A DNA stretch of 64,000 nt from Alphaproteobacteria bacterium (GTDB lineage Bacteria; Pseudomonadota; Alphaproteobacteria; UBA6615), in NCBI GenBank assembly GCA_011087645.1, contig JAALLF010000003.1, forward strand, positions 310,001-374,000. The letters are read 5' to 3'. Within the stretch, counting starts at the first letter, position 1, and every line of letters starts with the position of its first letter. Under the pieces are notes generated by a model, which was given only the letters and a program-made list of their open reading frames with translations, was not told where the DNA came from and did not search any database. Below are positions 19,196 to 26,914 of this stretch, in pieces. Both the position numbers and the translations under genes were made by a program.

Positions 19196-21121
19196 ATGGC
19201 TGACAACAAACCTGACACCGCGCCTTACGGCACCTGGAAATCGCCGATTACGGCCAACTTGATCGCCGGTACGACGATTTCGCTGGGCTCTCTGGCCATC
19301 GAAAACGATGCATTCTATTGGCTTGAAGGCCGTCCTGCGGAAGGCGGACGGACGGTTATCGTGCGCCAGTCCGACGGCAAATCGGAAGATGTCACGCCAG
19401 CGGGCTTTAACGTGCGCAGCCGGGTGCATGAATATGGCGGCGGTGCGGCGCTTGTCGCCGACGGTGAGGTGTATTTCGTAAACTTCGATACCCAACGCAT
19501 CTACTGCCAGCGCCCCGGCGATGCGCCCCGCGCGGTGACCCCGGAAGCCGGTGGGCAGTTCGCCGATATGCAGCTCGACCGACGGCGCAAGCGCCTGATT
19601 TGCGTGCGCGAAGACCATTCGGGGACGGGCGAACCGCGTAACGAGTTGGTGGCCGTTAACTTGGAAGGGCGCGCCATCGAGGTCTTGGACGGCGGACATG
19701 ATTTCATCTCCAGCCCGCGCCTCGACGCGGCGGGAGAGCGCCTGGCTTGGCTCACTTGGGATCATCCCAACATGCCGTGGGATGGCACGACGCTGTGGAT
19801 GGCCGAAATTGACCCTGCGGGCGGCCTTGGAACACGGCAAAAAATCGCCGGCGGTCCCGGTGAATCGATCTTTCAGCCGGAATGGTCTGCCGACGGTGAG
19901 CTAATCTTTGTGTCCGACCGCAGCAATTGGTGGAACTTATATAAGACCTCGAGCCAGGGTATTTTGCCGGTAAGCCCGGCCGATGCTGAGTTTGGCCTGC
20001 CGCAATGGGCGTTTGGCATGTCGACCTACGGGGTTGTTGGCGACGGACGCATTATCGCCAGCCGCTGTCAGGCCGGTGTGTGGCAGCTCGGCGCCATCAC
20101 CGATGATCGTTTCGATGCGTTCGATTTACCCTATAGCGACATCTCCGGCGTGCGCGTTAGCGGCGACACCGTATTGTTCGTTGGCGCGTCACCGACCTTG
20201 GCGCCGCAACTTGTGCATCTCGACATTGGGACGGGCGCGCATAGCGTTGTGCGCTATTCGAGCGTGGTCGATCTCGACGCTGATTTCATTTCCCAACCGG
20301 AATCCATCGCCTTTCCCACGGCCGACGGCGCAACCGCCTATGGGTTTTATTATGCGCCGGCAAATCGCAACTACGCCGCGCCGGCTGACGAATTACCGCC
20401 GCTCATTGTGCGTGGCCATGGCGGCCCGACTGGCGCCGCATCGGCCGCCCTCAACCTATCCATTCAGTTCTGGACCAGCCGCGGGTTCGCCGTGCTCGAT
20501 GTGAATTATCGTGGAAGTACCGGTTTCGGGCGCGCTTATCGCGAAGCGCTATATGGTAATTGGGGGATCGCCGACGTTGACGATATGGTTGCCGGCGCGG
20601 AATTTCTGGTCGCGCGGGATGATGCCGATCCGAAACGGTTGATGATCCGCGGCGGTAGCGCCGGCGGTTTTACCACGCTCGCGGCCCTGACATTCCGCGA
20701 CACGTTTTCCGCCGGCGCCAGCCATTACGGCATCGGCGATTTGATGGCATTGGCCCGGGATACCCATAAATTCGAAAGCCGCTATCTCGACCGAATCGTC
20801 GGCCCATTACCCAAAAGTGAGGCTCTCTACCGGGAACGTTCGCCGATCAACTACACCGATCAGCTCGATTGCCCGGTCATTTTTCTTCAGGGGCTCGATG
20901 ACAAGGTCGTGCCGCCGAACCAGGCCGAGGCCATGGTCGATGCCCTGAAGGCGAAGGGGATACCGGTCGCCTATCTGGCATTTGAAGGCGAGGGGCATGG
21001 CTTCCGTAAGGCCGAGAATGTCGAGCGCGCGCTGGTCGGTGAGCTCACTTTTTATGGCCGCGTATTCCAGTTTGAGCCGGCCGATAAGGTGCCACCGCTG
21101 GAGATACATAACCTAGCGTAA
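19196..21121 (+). CDS. S9 family prolyl oligopeptidase-type peptidase
   Basis: A 641-residue serine peptidase or aminopeptidase. The N-terminal two thirds form a beta-propeller (WD-like repeats such as VRSRVHEYGGGAA and FQPEWSADGELIFVSDRSN), followed by an alpha/beta hydrolase domain. The triad appears as Ser488 in RGGSAGGFT, Asp568/Asp569 in GLDDKVVPP and His601 in EGEGHGF. There is no signal peptide, so it is likely cytoplasmic. GGSAGG replaces the commoner GGSYGG. Dipeptidyl or acylaminoacyl specificity cannot be read from the sequence. It starts 10 bp after mgtE. Confidence 0.9.
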   Translation: MADNKPDTAPYGTWKSPITANLIAGTTISLGSLAIENDAFYWLEGRPAEGGRTVIVRQSDGKSEDVTPAGFNVRSRVHEYGGGAALVADGEVYFVNFDTQRIYCQRPGDAPRAVTPEAGGQFADMQLDRRRKRLICVREDHSGTGEPRNELVAVNLEGRAIEVLDGGHDFISSPRLDAAGERLAWLTWDHPNMPWDGTTLWMAEIDPAGGLGTRQKIAGGPGESIFQPEWSADGELIFVSDRSNWWNLYKTSSQGILPVSPADAEFGLPQWAFGMSTYGVVGDGRIIASRCQAGVWQLGAITDDRFDAFDLPYSDISGVRVSGDTVLFVGASPTLAPQLVHLDIGTGAHSVVRYSSVVDLDADFISQPESIAFPTADGATAYGFYYAPANRNYAAPADELPPLIVRGHGGPTGAASAALNLSIQFWTSRGFAVLDVNYRGSTGFGRAYREALYGNWGIADVDDMVAGAEFLVARDDADPKRLMIRGGSAGGFTTLAALTFRDTFSAGASHYGIGDLMALARDTHKFESRYLDRIVGPLPKSEALYRERSPINYTDQLDCPVIFLQGLDDKVVPPNQAEAMVDALKAKGIPVAYLAFEGEGHGFRKAENVERALVGELTFYGRVFQFEPADKVPPLEIHNLA

Positions 21122-21146
21122 GGCCACTAAGGGGGGAGAGGGACCC

Positions 21147-21797
21147 ATGAAACTTTATGACTATTACCGATCGTCGGCGGCGTTCCGTGTCCGAATAGCG
21201 CTCAATATCAAAGGATTAGAGGTGGACCAGGAATCGGTTCACCTGCGTCACAAGGACCAAAGGTCGGAAGCCTATTTGGCGGTCAATCCCCAGGGATTGG
21301 TCCCGGCGCTGGTCGATGACGATGGTGCGGTCGTGACCCAGTCCTTGGCGATCATCGAATATCTCGACGAAACCCGCCCCGATACGCCGCGCCTTCTGCC
21401 GGATGGTGCTGGCGGACGCGCCCGGGTGCGGGCGCTCTCGGATGCCATCGCCTGCGATATTCACCCGTTGAATAATTTGCGCGTTCTGCGCCATATCGGC
21501 GAAGCGTTCGATGTGGACGAGGCGACCCGCAACGACGCTTGGTACAAGCATTGGATCGCCGAAGGTATGAGCGGGTTTGAAGGCATGCTCGCCGGACATT
21601 CCGAAACCGGCGAATTCTGCCATGGCGATAGGCCGACGATGGCCGATTGCTGCCTGGTACCCCAGATTTACAATGCCGAGCGCTTCGGCTGCGACATGTC
21701 GGGCTATCCGACGGCGATGCGGATCAACGCAACCTGTCTCGCTCTGGACGCTTTTCAGAAAGCGCTCCCCGAAGTTCAGCCCGACGCGGAGGCTTAA
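21147..21797 (+). CDS. maiA: Maleylacetoacetate isomerase (zeta-class GST)
   Basis: It isomerises maleylacetoacetate to fumarylacetoacetate in tyrosine/homogentisate breakdown, using glutathione. The 216-residue protein starts MKLYDYYRSSAAFRVRIALN, containing the zeta-class SSxxxRVRIAL signature, then has the thioredoxin-fold NPQGLVPAL and TQSLAIIEYLDE. A strong purine-rich Shine-Dalgarno (GGGGGGAGAGGG) precedes the ATG. No other homogentisate pathway gene is in the window, so a general maleyl-type isomerase is also possible. Confidence 0.92.
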   Translation: MKLYDYYRSSAAFRVRIALNIKGLEVDQESVHLRHKDQRSEAYLAVNPQGLVPALVDDDGAVVTQSLAIIEYLDETRPDTPRLLPDGAGGRARVRALSDAIACDIHPLNNLRVLRHIGEAFDVDEATRNDAWYKHWIAEGMSGFEGMLAGHSETGEFCHGDRPTMADCCLVPQIYNAERFGCDMSGYPTAMRINATCLALDAFQKALPEVQPDAEA

Positions 21798-21819
21798 GCG
21801 TAGAGCTTAGACAAGGGGC

Positions 21820-22638
21820 CTACCCGGCGCGCTGTTCGGCGATGAGCGCCTTCAGCCGGTCGATGTCGATGGCGCCCGGGATGACCTGGTCACCGATAAC
21901 GAAGGCTGGGGTGCCGCGTATGCCGAGCTCTTGCGCCAACTGACGATTGCGCTGGAATAAGCGTTGCGGGGTAGCTGAATTCATATCGGCGCGCAGGCGG
22001 CCGGCATCCAATCCGATGCGTTCCGCGACCCGGAAAATTGTCCGCTCGGACGGCGCGCCGCGAACGCCCATCATCGCAAGGTGGAATTCTTCGTACTTAC
22101 CCTGGCGCATGGCGCCGATGGCCGCCTGCGCGGCCAAGGTCGAGGCCGGTCCGAACACGGGAAATTCTTTGTAGACGATCCGCAAATCAGGATCTTCCTC
22201 GTTCAGCTTGGCCAGTTGTTGCGCCATGCGGCGGCAATAGGGGCATTGGTAATCGAAAAATTCGACGATCGTTACAGACGCTTTGGCGGGGCCGACGCTG
22301 GGGTCGCTGCGCGACTTAAACAATTGATCGGCCCGTGCGGTAACCGCGTTTTGACGGCGCCGTCCCTCGGTCTGTTGCCGCTGGGTTTGAACCGATTCAA
22401 GCGCCTCGACTATGACTTCAGGGTTCTCCAGAATATATTCGCGTATCGTGTTGCGGACTTCGTTCTTTTGCAGAGCCGTGAACGGCCCGCCATTCGCCGG
22501 TAGGGCGCTATCGCCGGCGGTCGCCGGCGCTTCGGCGCTCTGCTCACCCGCCTGTTCTCTGGGAAACAGGATCGCCAGAGCGACCACCGCGACCATAAGT
22601 ACGGCGACCAGGGTCGCTCCAAGGGACTCTTTAGACAT
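21820..22638 (-). CDS. DsbA family thiol-disulfide oxidoreductase
   Basis: A membrane-anchored or secreted thioredoxin-fold protein that probably oxidises or isomerises cysteines in envelope proteins. The 272-residue chain has a hydrophobic N-terminal segment (about 8-25), a charged helical linker with IREYILENPEVIVEAL, then the DsbA-like domain with Cys132-Pro-Tyr-Cys135 (FFDYQCPYCRRM) and the cis-Pro loop RGTPAFVIGD. The start at 22638 has a good Shine-Dalgarno (AGGAGA). The longer in-frame extension to 22863 has no family character. It lies 100 bp downstream of the M48 protease gene on the same strand. Confidence 0.92.
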   Translation of the reverse strand: MSKESLGATLVAVLMVAVVALAILFPREQAGEQSAEAPATAGDSALPANGGPFTALQKNEVRNTIREYILENPEVIVEALESVQTQRQQTEGRRRQNAVTARADQLFKSRSDPSVGPAKASVTIVEFFDYQCPYCRRMAQQLAKLNEEDPDLRIVYKEFPVFGPASTLAAQAAIGAMRQGKYEEFHLAMMGVRGAPSERTIFRVAERIGLDAGRLRADMNSATPQRLFQRNRQLAQELGIRGTPAFVIGDQVIPGAIDIDRLKALIAEQRAG

Positions 22639-22738
22639 GCGTTCTCCTAAACTTCTACGCGTGGCCGGATCATGGTCGAGCAGGTGTAAACGAAGCAAGT
22701 CGTTGCGCTGGCCTGTAACGCAAAGGTGACCGTTTTTG

Positions 22739-24091
22739 TTATCTAGAGTTAATACGCTGCTGGGCGTCGGCGCGAATATCCTGCGCCCGCAGCCACCCGG
22801 GAGAGCCCACTGGCAGCTGGTCAATGGCGCGGTCAGCCAATGTTCTGGCGGCGACATATTCACCGCCCAATATCTCGAACTGGGCCTGGGCTAACGCCAT
22901 TTCACCCCGACGACCCAGGCGGCCGTTAACGATCGTGGTTAATCGCCAGATCTCACGCATGTCCGGCTCGCGCCCCGCGGCGGCCTCCAAATGTGTGCTG
23001 GCTTCTTCGAGAAGCGCTTGGTCTTCAGTCTCGATCTGCGCGCGCGCCAGGGCGGTGCGAAGCAATGGTTCCTCCGGCGCCAGCTCAACCGACTTACGGT
23101 AGGGCCCGAGCGATTGCTCTATACGGCCATTCTCGAATAGCATCTGGCCTTTGAGCTCGTGGAAATAGGGGTTCTTGGGCGCCTGGGCGATCAACCCGTC
23201 GATCAGCGGGATCGACTTGGCCAGGTTCCCTTCGAGGTAAAAGGCGGTCGATCGGGCATAGCGCGCCGGCACCGAATTATTCGTTTCCGGGAAAATTCTC
23301 AGCACACTGGCGAGCGGCTGCATGAAGCCAATAAGTTTGGCCCGCATCATCTGGTGGTCGATGATTTGTTGCCGTGGCACTTGAGCGTCAGCGAAACGCG
23401 ATAACGCGACATGATTATCGACCACGCTGATGCGGTCATTGGTCAAGGGATGGCTCGATAAATAGGGATGTTCACGGCCGCCTTGCAGCCGGATATCGGC
23501 CTGCAGGAGCCGGAAGAACTCGGATATGCCGCGCGCTGACTGGCCCGTTGCATCGAGGTATTTAAGGGCTGCGGCGTCGGCAGCGGATTCTTGCGTGCGG
23601 CTATACTTCAACAGATCGGTGATGGCGGCGCCTTGCCTGCCCCGAATAATGGTGCCAGCGGCCGCGCCATCGCCGGTCGCCGCGCCCACCGCGATGCCGA
23701 CCACCGCGGCCAAAATGGATTTGAGTTCCGCGTTGCGCAGTTCGTCTTGGATGCGCGCCAGGTGACCGCCGGCAATGTGGCCCGCTTCGTGCGCGATGAC
23801 GCCAATCACCGCGTTGGGGTCTTCGGCGCGCATCAATAAGCCGGTGTTAATAAAAAGCCGCTGACCGCCGGCGACAAATGCGTTCAACCGATTGTCGCGC
23901 ACCAGATGTATATTGACGTCCTCGGCCGACAGTCCCGCCGCATTGAAAATTGGCGTCGAGTAGCCGCGGATGATATTTTCAATTTCCGCGTCGCGGACGA
24001 GTCTAATTCCGTTCCTTTGACTTTCTGCTGGTGCGGTTGTCAGGGCAGTCAGTATGATCGCCGCGCAGAAAAGTTGAACTACTCGGTGCAT
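22739..24091 (-). CDS. M48 family metalloprotease with TPR-like C-terminus (BepA/YfgC type)
   Basis: A periplasmic zinc protease likely involved in outer-membrane protein quality control. The 450-residue protein has a signal peptide (about 1-23), the zinc motif H101-E102-x2-H105 (AHEAGHIAGGH), the third-ligand region ESAADAAALKYLD, and a C-terminal TPR half (about 260-450: NPYFHELKGQMLFENGRIEQ, shown as a 20-residue sample). The M48 plus TPR plan matches BepA. The start MHRVVQLF is 39 bases inside the longest frame and gives a proper signal peptide. It is divergent from the GGT-like gene with 43 bp between starts. Confidence 0.92.
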   Translation of the reverse strand: MHRVVQLFCAAIILTALTTAPAESQRNGIRLVRDAEIENIIRGYSTPIFNAAGLSAEDVNIHLVRDNRLNAFVAGGQRLFINTGLLMRAEDPNAVIGVIAHEAGHIAGGHLARIQDELRNAELKSILAAVVGIAVGAATGDGAAAGTIIRGRQGAAITDLLKYSRTQESAADAAALKYLDATGQSARGISEFFRLLQADIRLQGGREHPYLSSHPLTNDRISVVDNHVALSRFADAQVPRQQIIDHQMMRAKLIGFMQPLASVLRIFPETNNSVPARYARSTAFYLEGNLAKSIPLIDGLIAQAPKNPYFHELKGQMLFENGRIEQSLGPYRKSVELAPEEPLLRTALARAQIETEDQALLEEASTHLEAAAGREPDMREIWRLTTIVNGRLGRRGEMALAQAQFEILGGEYVAARTLADRAIDQLPVGSPGWLRAQDIRADAQQRINSR

Positions 24092-24134
24092 GGGCTCAGT
24101 TCCAATGCCATTACAACAAACTAGGTACACGAGA

Positions 24135-25709
24135 ATGTGGCGTCAATTAGGGCGAAAACTACCATTATTTCTGGCGCTGGGCTTGAGTGCATGCGGGGGT
24201 AGTGGACTGGAAGAGGGCGAAGCCGGCTTTATCGAGGGTTTCTTCGGCGGCATCATTGTCGATGAGCCGCGTGCTGCGCTGATTGGCCGCGATGTGCTGT
24301 CGGCCGGTGGCAGCGCCGCCGACGCGGCGGTGGCGGCCTATTTCACCATGGCGGTAACCATGCCCGGCGGCGCCAGCCTGGGCGGTGGCGGTGTTTGCCT
24401 CATCCATGAGCGGGAGAACAGCCGGGTCGAAGTGGTGGAGTTTCTGACCGGTACGCCGGCCGGTGGCAGCCGCGATGCGACGGTGGGGATTCCCGGCAAT
24501 GTCCGTGGCATGGCGCTGGTGCATGCGCGCTATGGGCGGCTCAACTGGGCCGACCTGTTGATACCGGCGGAGAATTTTGCCCGTGACGGGCACGCCATAT
24601 CGCGTGCCTTTGCCCGCGATCTACAGTTGGCCGCCGGGACGCTCCGCGGCGACCCGGAGGCGCGTCGCATCTTCGGCCTCGATAGCGGCGAGATCACCGA
24701 GGGGCAGGTGGTCCGGCAGATCGAATTGGCCGCCATGCTGACGGTGATCCGCACGCGCGGCGCCGGTGAATTCTACAATGGTTCGCTCGGGCGGCAGGTC
24801 GCCGAGTCCATCCAGCGCACCGGGGCGGCGATGACCCCTGACGATCTACGCGAATACCGTCCAAAATTGCTCAAACCCCTGCAGATGGAGCTTGGTAACG
24901 AGCTGATTTATTTTCCGCCGCCGCCAGCTGTGGGCGGCGCCATCGCGGCACAGCTTTGGGCTGCCGGCGACGATGACGACCGCTATGCCGACGGCGATGC
25001 CGGCCAACGCGCGCATCTGCTGGCGGAGGTCGCGTCGCGCGCTTACGCGCAGGGCGGTGGGGGCGAGGCGGGCGATATCATCTCCGCCAATGCCGTAGCC
25101 AAACTGGTCGCCGGTCATGACCGCAGCCGCCATCAACCGGCGGCCGGCAACGGTGCCTCAATTGTCGACTATGCGGCGCGCGGCCGCCACGACGGCGTGT
25201 CCCTGGTGGCGGTCGATGTGACGGGCGACGCCGTCGCTTGCTCGTTTACACTCAACCGTCCGTTCGGCGTAGATAAGGCGGCGCCGGGCACCGGGATGCT
25301 GTTGGCGGCGCCGGCCAGCGGCGCACGCGCCGGCCAGCCCAGCGCCGTCCTGGTGGCCAATCCGGTCAACGACCAGGTGTTTTTCGGCGCTGCTATATCG
25401 GGCGGGTCGCCGGCCAGCTTGGCCGCCGTCGCGTTGGACACGCTGACAGCGGACCGCGATATCGGTGCCGCGATTACCCGGGCGCGAACCTACAATACCG
25501 GCAACCCCGATGTCGTGATCGCCGAGCCCGGATTGGCGAAACCGGTACAGGATTTTTTGCAGAAGGCGGGCTACACATTGCAGCTGCAGGAAAATCTCGG
25601 GCGGATTAATGGGTTCAGATGTCCCGCGGGACTGCCGCGGGAACCCAATTGCCAGTTCGTCGCCGAACCACGCGGCCACGGTTTGGCGGTGAGCGCTGAT
25701 GAAAATTAA
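24135..25709 (+). CDS. Gamma-glutamyltransferase-like lipoprotein lacking the catalytic threonine
   Basis: A 524-residue Ntn-hydrolase homologue. A lipobox (LGLSAC, lipidated Cys20) marks it as a lipoprotein. The N-half resembles GGT (AGGSAADAAVAAYFTMAVTM, GGGGVCLIH, and PGNVRGMALVHARYGRL). The C-half keeps the segment after the nucleophile (SLVAVDVTGDAVACSFTLN, then PGTGMLL). At the position of the TTH motif that provides the autocleaving nucleophile it reads Gly354-Val355-Ser356, so self-processing and transpeptidation look impossible. The start at 24135 gives the lipoprotein signal; a GTG/ATG-type extension to 24090 overlaps the divergent gene. Probably a pseudoenzyme of unknown role. Confidence 0.85.
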   Translation: MWRQLGRKLPLFLALGLSACGGSGLEEGEAGFIEGFFGGIIVDEPRAALIGRDVLSAGGSAADAAVAAYFTMAVTMPGGASLGGGGVCLIHERENSRVEVVEFLTGTPAGGSRDATVGIPGNVRGMALVHARYGRLNWADLLIPAENFARDGHAISRAFARDLQLAAGTLRGDPEARRIFGLDSGEITEGQVVRQIELAAMLTVIRTRGAGEFYNGSLGRQVAESIQRTGAAMTPDDLREYRPKLLKPLQMELGNELIYFPPPPAVGGAIAAQLWAAGDDDDRYADGDAGQRAHLLAEVASRAYAQGGGGEAGDIISANAVAKLVAGHDRSRHQPAAGNGASIVDYAARGRHDGVSLVAVDVTGDAVACSFTLNRPFGVDKAAPGTGMLLAAPASGARAGQPSAVLVANPVNDQVFFGAAISGGSPASLAAVALDTLTADRDIGAAITRARTYNTGNPDVVIAEPGLAKPVQDFLQKAGYTLQLQENLGRINGFRCPAGLPREPNCQFVAEPRGHGLAVSADEN

Positions 25710-25742
25710 GTTCCGTATTGCGCCCCTGCACAGGTAGTTAGG

Positions 25743-26888
25743 ATGGCCTTGAAAGTCGCCCAACGCGGGCTGATCGATCCGTTTATCGTCATGGACGTCA
25801 TGCGCGCCGCCAACGAACTGGCGGCGGCGGGTGAAGACGTGCTGCATCTGGAGGTCGGCCAGCCGGGAACGCCGGCGCCGCAAAAGGTCGTCGCCGCGGC
25901 TCAGCAGGCTCTCCAAGACGAGCTGTTGGGCTACACCGATTCCTTGGGCGTGCCCGAACTGCGCCAACGAATCGGGCGCCATTATCGAGACTTCTACGGC
26001 GTCGATGTGGCGGCCGAGCGCGTCGTCGTGACGACCGGTTCGTCGGGTGGATTTCTGCTGGCGTTTTTATCGGCCTTCGAGGCGGGCGACCGGGTGGCTT
26101 TGGCCGCGCCGGGCTATCCGGCCTATCGCAATATTCTGACGGCGCTGGGCGTCGAGCCGGTGCTCCTCGAAACCACCGTGGAGGACCGGTTCCAACCGAC
26201 GCCGAAATTGCTGGAAGCCGCTGGTGAACTCGACGGGCTGATCCTGGCCAGCCCCTCCAACCCGACGGGGACCATGGTCGGCGCCAAGGATTTTAGCGCG
26301 TTGATCGATTACTGCCATCAAGCCGGCATTCGATTAATTTCAGACGAGATCTATCACGGCATTACCTATGGCGACGCGGCGGTGACAGCCGCCGGGCTGG
26401 ATGACGATGCGATCGTGATCAACAGCTTTTCGAAATATTTTTCCATGACCGGCTGGCGGCTCGGCTGGATGATCGTGCCGGAGGCGCTGTTGCGGCCGGT
26501 CGAATGCTTGACGCAGAACCTGTTTATCTCGCCGCCGACCCTGTCGCAGCATGCGGGCATCGCTGCCTTTGACAGCGAGGAGGAGGTCGTCGCCAATGTG
26601 GCGCGCTATGCCCGCAACCGTGAAATCTTGCTCGACCGGTTGCCGCCGATCGGCTTCGACCGGTTGGCGCCGGCCGATGGCGCCTTTTACATTTATGCTG
26701 ATATTGCGCACATGACCAATGACAGCCCGCAATTCTGCCGGCGTATGTTGGCGGAAGCTCATGTCGCCGCGACCCCGGGGGTGGATTTCGACCCGTTCAA
26801 CGGTCACAAATTTGTCCGGTTTTCCTTCGCCGGCACCGAAGAAGACATGCGGAGCGCGTGCGAACGCCTCGCCGCGTGGCGCAAATAA
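25743..26888 (+). CDS. Class I/II pyridoxal-phosphate aminotransferase
   Basis: A fold-type I PLP enzyme of 381 residues resembling aspartate/aromatic aminotransferases. Visible features are LEVGQPGTPAP, the substrate and cofactor loops TTGSSGGFLLAF and LASPSNPTGTM, DEIYHGITYG, and the Schiff-base Lys231 in NSFSKYFSMTGWRLGW. The substrate arginine region VRFSFAGTEEDM is at the C-terminus. The start follows AGGTAGTTAGG. The substrate cannot be decided from the sequence. It converges on rne. Confidence 0.9.
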   Translation: MALKVAQRGLIDPFIVMDVMRAANELAAAGEDVLHLEVGQPGTPAPQKVVAAAQQALQDELLGYTDSLGVPELRQRIGRHYRDFYGVDVAAERVVVTTGSSGGFLLAFLSAFEAGDRVALAAPGYPAYRNILTALGVEPVLLETTVEDRFQPTPKLLEAAGELDGLILASPSNPTGTMVGAKDFSALIDYCHQAGIRLISDEIYHGITYGDAAVTAAGLDDDAIVINSFSKYFSMTGWRLGWMIVPEALLRPVECLTQNLFISPPTLSQHAGIAAFDSEEEVVANVARYARNREILLDRLPPIGFDRLAPADGAFYIYADIAHMTNDSPQFCRRMLAEAHVAATPGVDFDPFNGHKFVRFSFAGTEEDMRSACERLAAWRK

Positions 26889-26914
26889 CAACCCGATTTA
26901 GACTGGATCGCCGG

